DNA of 25,890 nt from positions 1 to 25,890 of the forward strand of contig CAIOGK010000045.1 in assembly GCA_903857815.1 (NCBI GenBank), given 5' to 3'. The notes beneath the pieces were generated by a model that saw only the letters and a list, made by a program, of their open reading frames with translations, did no database searches and was not told the origin of the DNA. How positions within the stretch are numbered: position 1 is the first letter of the stretch; the number at the start of each line of letters is the position of its first letter. The DNA comes from Candidatus Falkowiibacteriota bacterium (GTDB lineage: Bacteria > Patescibacteriota > Patescibacteriia > Patescibacteriales > UBA12465). A program made the translations under genes and the position numbers. Below are positions 1 to 6,093 of this stretch, in pieces.

Positions 1-3
1 AAA

Positions 4-360
4 TTATTTATTTTCCTCATTTAATTTAGTGGCCGCCTCATGAGTGGATACTGTTTTACTCATGAAAAATATTTTAACAATACCCCAGGCGATAAGAGCG
101 TATACCGCCATTGCTAAGAGCGTAGTCCATTCAAAAACACTGCCCTCAACTTTTGAGGTTTTAAAAACATTAAGAAAGGGGTACGCGAAGGGATAGCTGA
201 AAGTATAAATAAAATTACTAAAACCAGCCGATGAATTAGCGGCCATTAATTTCAATAAAAAACGAAAAGCCAGAAGTGTATTTAGAAGACCTAGAAGATA
301 CCAAATAATTTGAGTACCACGGTATAAAGGTTTAGTTGAGGGAGAATTATATGAGTCCAT
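4..360 (-). CDS. YggT-family membrane protein
   Basis: A 118-residue protein with two hydrophobic segments (about residues 18-40 and 78-99) joined by a loop rich in aromatic residues and proline (SNFIYTFSYPFAYPF). This is the layout of a single YggT unit: helix, conserved F-x-x-P loop, helix. YggT proteins are small inner-membrane proteins linked in various bacteria to cell division, osmotic tolerance or membrane organisation, with no settled biochemical role. The N-terminus is short and polar and the C-terminus charged, so both ends probably face the same side. It starts 36 bases after the end of the PAS gene on the same strand, so the two could share a transcript. No ribosome-binding site is visible before the ATG. 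The stop codon lies at the very edge of the window, so the gene is complete. Confidence 0.75.
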   Translation of the reverse strand: MDSYNSPSTKPLYRGTQIIWYLLGLLNTLLAFRFLLKLMAANSSAGFSNFIYTFSYPFAYPFLNVFKTSKVEGSVFEWTTLLAMAVYALIAWGIVKIFFMSKTVSTHEAATKLNEENK

Positions 361-396
361 ATGTTTACAAATTAGTTATTAAATTAATTAAACAAC

Positions 397-1002
397 TTAT
401 AGCTTGTTTTTTAGACCATTTATTTCTACTTCTAGTTTTTTAATATATTGTTCAAGTTTTGTCGTTTGGGAAGTAAGCTTTGCTTCAAGTTTAAAAGTAT
501 GGCTCGCTAGAGTTTCAGCGATTAGCATCATTTCAGTGATATCTTCTATCGCTAAAAGAATAATTGAAGGAAATACTTTTGCCGCTGCATCACTTTTTTT
601 AAAATGAATTTGACGGGCGTTTAGAATCATAACCTTATGCCCGATAGAGGGAAAATTGTGAGCGACTTCAAAACCTTTAAAAAATGTATTTTTTGGTAGA
701 ATATTCTCCAACAATTTTTTTAAATCAGGAATGTTCCATTGGCCATTTCCAAGTTTATAGACAAGTTTATTCTCCGTATCTTTCGGCTCGACTTGAAAAA
801 CGTGATAAAAAGGACTATTCGCTGTTAAAACGCGGAAGTCTTTATCGAGAATTAAAACGGGCTCTCTTACTACATCAACTACAGTTTTGATATAAGTCCA
901 ACTTTCTTCCCAGGAACGTTCAAAGAAATGGTCGTAAGAAACGGGCTTACTTTTTTTTATTGTTTTACCATTTTTTATTGTTTTTTTTGCAATTTTTTTC
1001 AT
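397..1002 (-). CDS. Orphan PAS-domain protein with C-terminal coiled coil
   Basis: A 201-residue soluble protein. The first 20 residues are very basic (nine lysines). Residues about 40-160 form a PAS domain: 'REPVLILDKDFRVLTAN', then 'NGQWNIPDLKKLLENIL', then 'ARQIHF' and 'AIEDITE'. These strings closely resemble the PAS domain of large CheB/CheR-type hybrid sensor proteins. Residues about 165-200 are a heptad-like charged helix, probably a coiled coil. No kinase, methyltransferase, GGDEF or DNA-binding domain follows, so the output partner is unknown; the protein may dimerise and sense a ligand or redox state for another protein. It sits between the cupredoxin-like gene and the yggT-like gene on the same strand. 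There is no Shine-Dalgarno sequence; the start was chosen because it is the only ATG ahead of the PAS domain. Confidence 0.75.
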   Translation of the reverse strand: MKKIAKKTIKNGKTIKKSKPVSYDHFFERSWEESWTYIKTVVDVVREPVLILDKDFRVLTANSPFYHVFQVEPKDTENKLVYKLGNGQWNIPDLKKLLENILPKNTFFKGFEVAHNFPSIGHKVMILNARQIHFKKSDAAAKVFPSIILLAIEDITEMMLIAETLASHTFKLEAKLTSQTTKLEQYIKKLEVEINGLKNKL

Positions 1003-1027
1003 AGAGGTAATTTAACGTATCCCGTAA

Positions 1028-1058
1028 CAATCGCTCTAAAATTAATTTAGAGCGATTG
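1028..1058 (-). terminator. Perfect 13-bp hairpin between cupredoxin and PAS genes
   Basis: Arms CAATCGCTCTAAA and TTTAGAGCGATTG pair perfectly around a 5-base loop, 11 bases past the cupredoxin-like stop codon and 25 bases before the PAS start. It has no run of T on either strand, so it is not a classic rho-independent terminator. It could be a 3'-end stabiliser, an attenuator of the downstream PAS and YggT genes, or a protein-binding palindrome. Confidence 0.5.
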
Positions 1059-1069
1059 CTAGTATTAGT

Positions 1070-1762
1070 TTATTTAACTATTATGGTCCCGGTTAATCCA
1101 CTCTGGTGGGTAGAGTAGTAATTATATGTTCCGACGACGTTGAACATGCGGCTATAGGTTTTACCGCTAGCGATTTCTCCGAAATTAAAATAACTTGGTG
1201 AAGTAACGGTCTGAGAAATATTAGTAAAGTTTGTCCAGGTAACCATAGTCCCTTTATTTACCGTTAAAGTAGCTGGATTAAAATTAGAATTAGTAATGCT
1301 AACATTTACACTCTCAGAAATAACTATTCTAGCCAAACTAACATTAGTTATTCCCAAACTTAAACTTTGCATTAATTTTAATGCTTGGTCTGGCTTACCG
1401 AGGTAGTGCATTTTCAGGTCAATCGGGTTTACATAGTAGGCCTCTCCTAGGCTTTGCACTTTAATAAGGATTCTCCCGGAAAGTCTAAGTGGAGCCTTGC
1501 CGTTAAAAGAATTAAAATCGTTATTTGAGATGCCTAATCCTGATTGTTGCATGATATTTAAAGTATCAAGAGAATCTCTAAGCAAGTAACGTTGTTGATT
1601 TTCTGGGTTTATATACCAGGTTTCCCCATTTGATTCTACGGCCAATAAAATTCGACCGCTTAATTTTGATTCTAGATTATTAGCTTTGGTTGTAGTTGGT
1701 AGGGCTGATAAACCGAAAGCAATCATTAGTGCGAGCGTCGCTAGAAAAAATGTTTTTTTCAT
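1070..1762 (-). CDS. Exported two-repeat surface protein with degenerate cupredoxin domain
   Basis: A 230-residue secreted protein. Residues 1-27 are a signal peptide (MKK, hydrophobic core, TKA). Residues about 33-82 and 92-142 are two copies of a roughly 50-residue module with the pattern SGRIL..V...GE..Y.NP...YLL...........LGI.N; I have the impression this module is common in patescibacterial cell-surface proteins, but I cannot search for it here. Residues about 151-230 form a cupredoxin (plastocyanin-like) fold: 'NPATLTVNKGTMVTWTN', then 'GTYNYYSTHQSGLTGTI'. The usual type-1 copper ligands are mostly gone: Gln184 replaces the first His, Ser217 the Cys and Leu223 the Met; His219 is one place off. 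The fold is probably kept without blue-copper chemistry. The gene is divergent from the ECF sigma factor gene across 274 bases. No ribosome-binding site is seen. Confidence 0.8.
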   Translation of the reverse strand: MKKTFFLATLALMIAFGLSALPTTTKANNLESKLSGRILLAVESNGETWYINPENQQRYLLRDSLDTLNIMQQSGLGISNNDFNSFNGKAPLRLSGRILIKVQSLGEAYYVNPIDLKMHYLGKPDQALKLMQSLSLGITNVSLARIVISESVNVSITNSNFNPATLTVNKGTMVTWTNFTNISQTVTSPSYFNFGEIASGKTYSRMFNVVGTYNYYSTHQSGLTGTIIVK

Positions 1763-2036
1763 ATATGTATAGTTATTAATTTAGGGTTTTTTTATTAGTA
1801 TGACTATAAAAGCGGTTTCAATAATATGATCGACCGTTCAATTATTATTTAGCGTTAGCTAGCTGATTAAAATAAATATCTTTTGCTTTTATATTAATTA
1901 TACCGTTGCTGGGCCGAAATCATTACGTCTCGCTATAATGTGGGGGATGGGGTATACTATAGACCCGATATTAAAGCCTTCCGGAAACCATTTTGTAATA
2001 GCCATGTAATATAATCTAATCGTTTCCGGCTTATTC
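1763..2036. other. Divergent intergenic region, cupredoxin-like / ECF sigma
   Basis: 274 bases between two divergent starts. Two copies of GAAACC face the two genes: one on the minus strand at 1814-1819 (within TTGAAACC, 1814-1821) toward the cupredoxin-like gene, and one on the plus strand at 1984-1989 (within CCGGAAACC) toward the sigma gene. GAAAC resembles -35 elements recognised by many ECF sigma factors. CCGGAAAC (1981-1988) is also repeated inverted as GTTTCCGG (2022-2029), just before the sigma ATG. TATAAT hexamers at 1934-1939 and 2010-2015 have no well-spaced -35. The rest is AT-rich with no convincing gene. Confidence 0.45.
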
Positions 2037-2564
2037 ATGCAGACTATACATATGACGGCGAAACAGAAGACAACGCAACAAGCGATATTATCCGTGGCGC
2101 ACGAAGACTACGGAAAAAAGCTTAATTCCTATGCGTTTTTCAGGGTGAGCAGTCGAGCTATTAGTGAAGATTTAGTGCAGGATACTTTCAGAAAAACCTG
2201 GTCTTATCTTGTTAAGGGAGGGAAGATTGATGTTATGAAAAGCTTTCTTTACCACGTCTTAAAGGATCTTATCATTGATGAATATCGAAAACGAAAATCA
2301 AGCTCTTTAGATGCCCTGATGGAAAAGGGTTTTGAGCCAGGAGAAGATAATTCACAGCGCTTGATTAACATTTTAGACGGTAAGCGAGCGATTTTGCTTA
2401 TTGCGCGCTTACCAGAGAAATATCAAAAAATAATGAGAATGCGCTATGTTCAAGAGCTTTCTCTTAAAGAGATGGCTCTAATAACGGGTCAATCGAAAGA
2501 AACTTTAGCAGTGCAAATTCATCGTGGTTTAGAAAAACTTAAGGCATTATACAATTTTGTTTAA
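2037..2564 (+). CDS. ECF-type RNA polymerase sigma factor
   Basis: A 175-residue sigma-70-family protein with only regions 2 and 4, the ECF layout. Region 2 spans about residues 22-87: 'SEDLVQDTFRKTW' (the DxxQ/T-F-x-x-W core-binding helix), then 'FLYHVLKDLIIDEYRKRKS', the -10 recognition helix. Region 4 spans about 122-172: 'LPEKYQKIMRMRYVQELS', then 'EMALITGQSKETLAVQIHRG', a helix-turn-helix that reads the -35 element. It redirects RNA polymerase to a small set of promoters. No anti-sigma factor gene is adjacent, unlike in most ECF groups. Met6 is an alternative start; neither has a Shine-Dalgarno sequence. An inverted CCGGAAAC pair lies directly upstream and could mediate self-regulation. 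The divergent neighbour is the cupredoxin-like gene. Confidence 0.88.
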   Translation: MQTIHMTAKQKTTQQAILSVAHEDYGKKLNSYAFFRVSSRAISEDLVQDTFRKTWSYLVKGGKIDVMKSFLYHVLKDLIIDEYRKRKSSSLDALMEKGFEPGEDNSQRLINILDGKRAILLIARLPEKYQKIMRMRYVQELSLKEMALITGQSKETLAVQIHRGLEKLKALYNFV

Positions 2565-2577
2565 ATATCCGAATATA

Positions 2578-2606
2578 TTGACAAAAGAAGACCTTTATAC
2601 TATATT
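2578..2606 (+). promoter_or_regulatory. Sigma-70-like promoter of the lipoprotein gene
   Basis: TTGACA (2578-2583), a 17-base spacer, then TATATT (2601-2606). This is a near-consensus housekeeping promoter 14 bases after the sigma-factor stop. The predicted start near 2613 leaves a leader of about 43 bases carrying AGGAG at 2642-2646. Confidence 0.7.
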
Positions 2607-2655
2607 TTTTCTATACATTAACAAATTAATAACTAAAGAATAGGAGATATAAAAA

Positions 2656-3162
2656 GTGAAAAATTTATTAGCAGCAGTAATGTTTATTTTTTATTTTTGC
2701 AATTGTCAAAAACAAGAAACAGAGTTTTTGGACGGTACGCCAAAACAGATTTTTAACTCGCTACCGGAGACTAAAACTTATAGTAACGGTCCATATCAAT
2801 TATTGATTGATGTTATCAATTCCGACTCGTTGGCCTATTATCATGTTTCTGGAAAATTATTTTTTCAAACTATATTGATTTGGCAGCGTGATACCAGTTA
2901 TTCAATTAATGCTACTGGAGATAACGGTTTGGTTTTAATTCAAAACACAATCGCGCTCATTGGGACATTTGATTCATCGCTATTTTATAAAGGCGAAGAT
3001 ATAACCGCAAAAGCTACTCCCAAGGGGTTTCCGAGTATTTGTGAAATTCGTTGTGATAATAATTTAATTTATTTATCATATGGCGACTACGGCACGTTTA
3101 GGAGACATGAGGAAAATCTTTACGCTTCCTACAACCTAATAACAGGTGAACTAAAATTATAA
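2656..3162 (+). CDS. Putative lipoprotein of unknown function
   Basis: A 168-residue protein with a GTG start at 2656, chosen because AGGAG (2642-2646) sits nine bases upstream, one of the few clear Shine-Dalgarno sites here. Residues 1-14 are a short hydrophobic leader ending in FCNC; Cys15 or Cys17 could be lipidated, but neither fits the lipobox well, so lipid attachment is a weak inference. The rest is polar and beta-strand rich (for example 'SLAYYHVSGKLFFQTILIW', 'NNLIYLSYGDYG'), which suits a small extracytoplasmic beta domain. I do not recognise a family. It is bounded by its own promoter and a strong terminator, so it is a single-gene unit. Being next to the ECF sigma factor does not prove a link, since its promoter looks like a housekeeping one. 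Confidence 0.65.
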   Translation: MKNLLAAVMFIFYFCNCQKQETEFLDGTPKQIFNSLPETKTYSNGPYQLLIDVINSDSLAYYHVSGKLFFQTILIWQRDTSYSINATGDNGLVLIQNTIALIGTFDSSLFYKGEDITAKATPKGFPSICEIRCDNNLIYLSYGDYGTFRRHEENLYASYNLITGELKL

Positions 3163-3188
3163 AGGTAACAGATTAAGACATCTTTAAG

Positions 3189-3215
3189 CCATCGAGTGAT
3201 TCGATGGTTTTTTTT
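3189..3215 (+). terminator. Rho-independent terminator after the lipoprotein gene
   Basis: CCATCGA (3189-3195), a 5-base loop, TCGATGG (3201-3207), then eight T. A second small palindrome, AAAACCT-ATA-AGGTTTT, follows at about 3219-3235. Confidence 0.85.
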
Positions 3216-3249
3216 ATCAAAACCTATAAGGTTTTTATTGATATAGTAA

Positions 3250-3278
3250 TTGAGCTTTGGGGCGAGTGGTGCTAACAT
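3250..3278 (+). promoter_or_regulatory. Possible promoter of the 57-residue membrane protein
   Basis: TTGAGC (3250-3255), 17 bases, TAACAT (3273-3278). The start would fall near 3285, only a few bases before the ATG at 3288, implying a leaderless or almost leaderless mRNA. The match is moderate. Confidence 0.4.
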
Positions 3279-3287
3279 TAAAACTAT

Positions 3288-3461
3288 ATGAAGAAAAATT
3301 ATAAAAAAATACTATATTTTATTTTGGCAATATTGTTTGGTACGTTTATGTTTGTATATGGCGAACTTGATGATAGCCCCGGCGGACAGTTAATGGGGGT
3401 TATCGCAGCCGCTATTGGCGTTTTCGGTTTAATTAGAAACAGAAAAAAACCTACTGTTTAG
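3288..3461 (+). CDS. Small two-helix membrane protein, 57 residues
   Basis: An open reading frame of 57 residues plus stop, with a basic start (MKKNYKK), a hydrophobic segment at about residues 8-24, a short acidic hairpin loop (GELDDSPGGQ, 25-34), a second hydrophobic segment at about 35-48, and a basic tail (RNRKK). Both ends are positive and the loop negative, so by the positive-inside rule both ends should be cytoplasmic. The regular layout and a possible upstream promoter support a real gene despite its length. I recall similar short proteins with a 'DDSPGGQ' turn in patescibacterial genomes but know no function for them. Confidence 0.6.
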   Translation: MKKNYKKILYFILAILFGTFMFVYGELDDSPGGQLMGVIAAAIGVFGLIRNRKKPTV

Positions 3462-3549
3462 TTAATTTTCGGCACCAAGATCAGAGTTTACAAATAAGTA
3501 TAATTGGCTTATTATGCAATGATAGTTATTTAACAATAATCCCCCGGTG

Positions 3550-3609
3550 ATACATGTATGATTTTTCAAACTTCTTATTTAGAGGGGGTTTAAAAAATCA
3601 TATATGTAT
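3550..3609 (+). promoter_or_regulatory. Long imperfect inverted repeat in PRPP-synthetase leader
   Basis: The 22-base arms 3550-3571 and 3588-3609 pair at 20 Watson-Crick positions plus one G-U, with one mismatch, around a 16-base loop. The loop ends in a G run (3584-3588) that is complementary to the C run at 3541-3545 just upstream, so an H-type pseudoknot is possible. The structure ends nine bases before a strong Shine-Dalgarno AAAGGAG (3618-3624) for the PRPP-synthetase gene. There is no T run after it, so it is not a terminator. It may be a cis-acting RNA regulator or a DNA operator. Confidence 0.5.
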
Positions 3610-3632
3610 AATTTAAGAAAGGAGAAAAGATT

Positions 3633-4625
3633 ATGGAAACCAGTAGATTTGGAAATTTCGGTTTAATTATTGCTAATTCTCATCCAGCCCTAGGTTTAGA
3701 AATAGCCAATAAATTAAAAGTGAGCCCGTTGCTCCTTGATTCAAAACAATTTCAAAATGGAGAACTTGATGTTAGAAGATTGTGTGATGTTAGTGGTATG
3801 GATATTTGTATTTTTAGCTCGCTCCATGCAGGTTACGACACTATTAAAGAATTGAGATTGATTTGCAATGCGGTTAAAGGTAGCGCGGCTCGAGTGTTTG
3901 GGGTATTTCCGTTTGTGAGGGATGGTAAATCAGATCATATTAAAAGATTTGGGGAGACTGTCGCTTATAAAGATACGGCCCTAGAGCTTTCTAGCTCTGG
4001 GCTAGAGGTTATTGCTATTTTTGATCAACACTCAAGTCAGCATCCATCTTTTTTTGATACTACTCACTATCGACTTCGTACCGTGCACCACGTATATTTA
4101 ATGAGAATTCTTATAGAATATGCGATTGCTCGTGGCGATTCCTACGATAGCGTTTTAGCGCTTGATGACGGTGGTTTTAAAAGAAACAAAAAGATTGCCG
4201 AGATTCTTGGTCGCGACATCTCTTTCATTATTAAAGAAAGGGATGCGAGTACCAGAAAAATTAATGTTGAAAAATCAAAGATTGTTGGTAATGTTGCTGG
4301 ACAAAGAGTCGTCGCTTTTGATGATATGCTTCAGAGTGGCGGAACATTAGAAGCTGGTGCAAAAATTGCCAAGTACAATGGCGCTAAGGAAATCAGTTTT
4401 TTTGTAGTCCATAATGATTTCTCTTCAGAAACATTCGACTGCATTAATCCTTTACTAGAAAGCGGATTAATTGATAAGGTTTTTATTTTAGAAACTATTC
4501 CGCTTAAAGATAAAGAAAAATGGCATAAGAATTTAATTGTCATAAGTCCGGCAGAGCTTCTTGCAAAAGTTATTACTCGAATCCATCTCGAGGGTCATAT
4601 GCGAGACTTATTTTTAGAAATTTAA
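3633..4625 (+). CDS. Divergent ribose-phosphate pyrophosphokinase homologue
   Basis: 330 residues with the full two-domain PRPP-synthetase fold. PRPP synthetase transfers pyrophosphate from ATP to ribose 5-phosphate, feeding nucleotide, NAD, His and Trp synthesis. Visible landmarks are 'FQNGELDVR' (40-48, the F-x-DGE region), 'FPFVRDGKSD' (92-101, cf. PYARQDR), 'FDQHSSQHPSFFD' (130-142, cf. DLHA-QIQGFFD), 'LALDDGGFKRNKKIAE' (175-190, cf. SPDAGG-RA) and the PRPP-binding loop 'AFDDMLQSGGTLEAG' (228-242, cf. DDMIDTGGT). Most motifs are altered, so substrate choice or regulation may differ from housekeeping Prs. The start is supported by AAAGGAG eight bases upstream. It is preceded by a structured leader and followed by a terminator, so it is probably a single-gene unit. 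An orphan phosphoribosyltransferase-like enzyme is the main alternative. Confidence 0.8.
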   Translation: METSRFGNFGLIIANSHPALGLEIANKLKVSPLLLDSKQFQNGELDVRRLCDVSGMDICIFSSLHAGYDTIKELRLICNAVKGSAARVFGVFPFVRDGKSDHIKRFGETVAYKDTALELSSSGLEVIAIFDQHSSQHPSFFDTTHYRLRTVHHVYLMRILIEYAIARGDSYDSVLALDDGGFKRNKKIAEILGRDISFIIKERDASTRKINVEKSKIVGNVAGQRVVAFDDMLQSGGTLEAGAKIAKYNGAKEISFFVVHNDFSSETFDCINPLLESGLIDKVFILETIPLKDKEKWHKNLIVISPAELLAKVITRIHLEGHMRDLFLEI

Positions 4626-4638
4626 TGTTATAGTACTG

Positions 4639-4665
4639 AGCCATTTGAAATATAATGGCTTTTTA
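4639..4665 (+). terminator. Rho-independent terminator after PRPP-synthetase gene
   Basis: AGCCATT (4639-4645), an 8-base loop, AATGGCT (4654-4660), then TTTTATTTAT. It begins 13 bases after the stop codon. Confidence 0.75.
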
Positions 4666-4693
4666 TTTATTAGAAGTAAAATAAAGATATCAA

Positions 4694-4722
4694 TTGACGT
4701 AAGGATTATCTTTCATTAAACT
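4694..4722 (+). promoter_or_regulatory. Promoter of the aldo/keto reductase gene
   Basis: TTGACG (4694-4699), a 17-base spacer, TAAACT (4717-4722). It lies between the upstream terminator and the ATG at 4763, giving a leader of about 34 bases. Confidence 0.55.
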
Positions 4723-4762
4723 AAAGTTAAGCTTATTAAAGTTTAAAAACTCATAATGATTT

Positions 4763-5632
4763 ATGAATATTCCAACAAAAAAATTGAATAATGGTTTTGA
4801 AATCCCAGTTTTAGGTTTTGGTACTTGGTTTATGGGCGGCAGCTTTGAAAGAGAAACTAATTATGACGAAAATAATGATATCGAGGCTATTAAAAAAACA
4901 ATTGCCATGGGAGGCTCTCGTTTCGATACAGCCGAAATGTATGCGCAGGGATACAGTGAGGAAATATTAGGCAAGGCTTTAAAAGATTATAATAGATCTA
5001 AATTATTTGTTACATCTAAAGTTAGCTCGGCTAATCTAGGCTATGATGATGTTATTGCCGCTTGTAAGAAAAGCTTAGCTCGTTTGCAGATGAGTTATTT
5101 AGATTTATATCTTATTCATGCGCCTAATCCAGATATTTTGATTGAAGAAACAATGAGAGCTTTTGATTATTTGAAAAACCGGGGGCTAATAAAAAATATT
5201 GGAGTTTGTAATTTTAATGTTGAGAGATTAAAAGAGGCGCAGAGTAAAACAAAAAATAAAATAGTTTTAAATCAGGTCCATTATAATTTATTATTTAGAG
5301 AGCCAGCATTAAAGGGGGTAGTTGATTATTGCCAAAATAACGATATCTTTATAGAGGCCTGGAGACCGATCCAACAGGGGAGTTTAGCTAAAAAAGGGAT
5401 AGATATTATTGATAAGTTATGTGATAAGTATAGCAAGGCCCCTTCTCAGATAGCGCTCAATTGGCTTATCTCACAAAAGAATATTGTTACTATTACTAAA
5501 GCTAGTAATTTAAAACACCTAGAAGAAAATTTGGGTTCAGTCGGTTGGAATATGGGAGAAGAAGATATAAATTTTTTATTAAATGATTATCCGATCCAAC
5601 TTGATAGAAGTAATGCCGTTCAGCTCAAGTAA
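4763..5632 (+). CDS. Aldo/keto reductase
   Basis: A 289-residue NAD(P)H-dependent carbonyl reductase of the (beta/alpha)8 aldo/keto reductase superfamily. The catalytic tetrad is complete: Asp55 and Tyr60 in 'FDTAEMY', Lys86 in 'TSKVSS' and His119 in 'YLIHAPNP'. The family signatures 'LGFGTW' (17-22), 'GVCNFN' and 'ALNWLISQ' are present, and the cofactor-binding end reads 'ITKASNLKHLEENL'. It is cytosolic, with no signal peptide. The real substrate cannot be read from sequence; such enzymes often reduce toxic aldehydes. It is the first gene of a plus-strand run with the tspO-like and terC-like genes (gaps of 54 and 11 bases), so the three may be co-transcribed. No Shine-Dalgarno sequence is visible. 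Confidence 0.92.
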   Translation: MNIPTKKLNNGFEIPVLGFGTWFMGGSFERETNYDENNDIEAIKKTIAMGGSRFDTAEMYAQGYSEEILGKALKDYNRSKLFVTSKVSSANLGYDDVIAACKKSLARLQMSYLDLYLIHAPNPDILIEETMRAFDYLKNRGLIKNIGVCNFNVERLKEAQSKTKNKIVLNQVHYNLLFREPALKGVVDYCQNNDIFIEAWRPIQQGSLAKKGIDIIDKLCDKYSKAPSQIALNWLISQKNIVTITKASNLKHLEENLGSVGWNMGEEDINFLLNDYPIQLDRSNAVQLK

Positions 5633-5686
5633 TTAGAACTAAATTACCATTTTATAAATATTATCTTTAGTGTATAGTTAATATAT

Positions 5687-6082
5687 ATGAATACTTATAA
5701 TTGGTACTCGCAATTAATTAAGCCCTCTTGGTCTCCACCGTCTTGGCTCTTTGGCCCAGTTTGGACATTTCTCTATGTTTTAATTGTTATTTCATTTGGA
5801 AAAGTTTTTGTAATGACTTGGCAAAAACAAGCCCCCTTTATTGTTGCCCTACCTTTTATTCTTAATATTATTTTCAATTTATTTTTTACCCCACTTCAGT
5901 TTGGATTGAAAAATAATTTATTGGCCAGCCTCGATATTCTTTTAATTTTGATTACTCTTATCTGGGCAATGATTGCCATTTACCCTTATTTACACTGGGT
6001 TGCATATATTCAAATTCCTTATTTACTCTGGGTTTCCTTTGCGACCGTTTTACAGCTAACCATTACCTATTTAAATAGATAA
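5687..6082 (+). CDS. tspO: TspO/MBR-family membrane protein, short form
   Basis: 131 residues with the TspO signature 'KPSWSPPSWLFGPVWTFLY' near the N-terminus, 'FTPLQFGLKNNLLASLD' in the middle and 'IPYLLWVSFATVLQL' at the end. TspO proteins (tryptophan-rich sensory protein, translocator protein) bind tetrapyrroles and sterol-like ligands and are tied to stress responses; their core activity is debated. The family normally has five helices and about 155 residues. Here the protein begins directly at the WYSQLIKP segment, so the first helix is absent and four helices remain. No upstream in-frame start would restore it. It lies 11 bases before the TerC-family gene, suggesting translational linkage. 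Confidence 0.88.
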   Translation: MNTYNWYSQLIKPSWSPPSWLFGPVWTFLYVLIVISFGKVFVMTWQKQAPFIVALPFILNIIFNLFFTPLQFGLKNNLLASLDILLILITLIWAMIAIYPYLHWVAYIQIPYLLWVSFATVLQLTITYLNR

Positions 6083-6093
6083 TATTTTATATT

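Noticed and set aside
404..890. Plus-strand frames (404-607 and 684-890) opposite the PAS gene
   Set aside because: Low-complexity antisense shadows; the minus-strand frame carries the recognisable PAS domain.
1934..1958. TATAAT (1934-1939) and TATACT (1953-1958) as a sigma-70 promoter for the sigma gene
   Set aside because: No -35 hexamer at 16-18 bases; kept only as an uncertain note within the intergenic entry.
1938..2009. A 23-residue frame upstream of the sigma factor as a leader peptide
   Set aside because: No Shine-Dalgarno, no runs of regulatory codons and no attenuator after it; it overlaps the proposed promoter elements.
6083..6093. Manganese riboswitch (yybP-ykoY) before the TerC-family gene
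   Set aside because: Only 11 bases separate it from the preceding gene, too short for the aptamer, and nothing like it is seen ahead of tspO.
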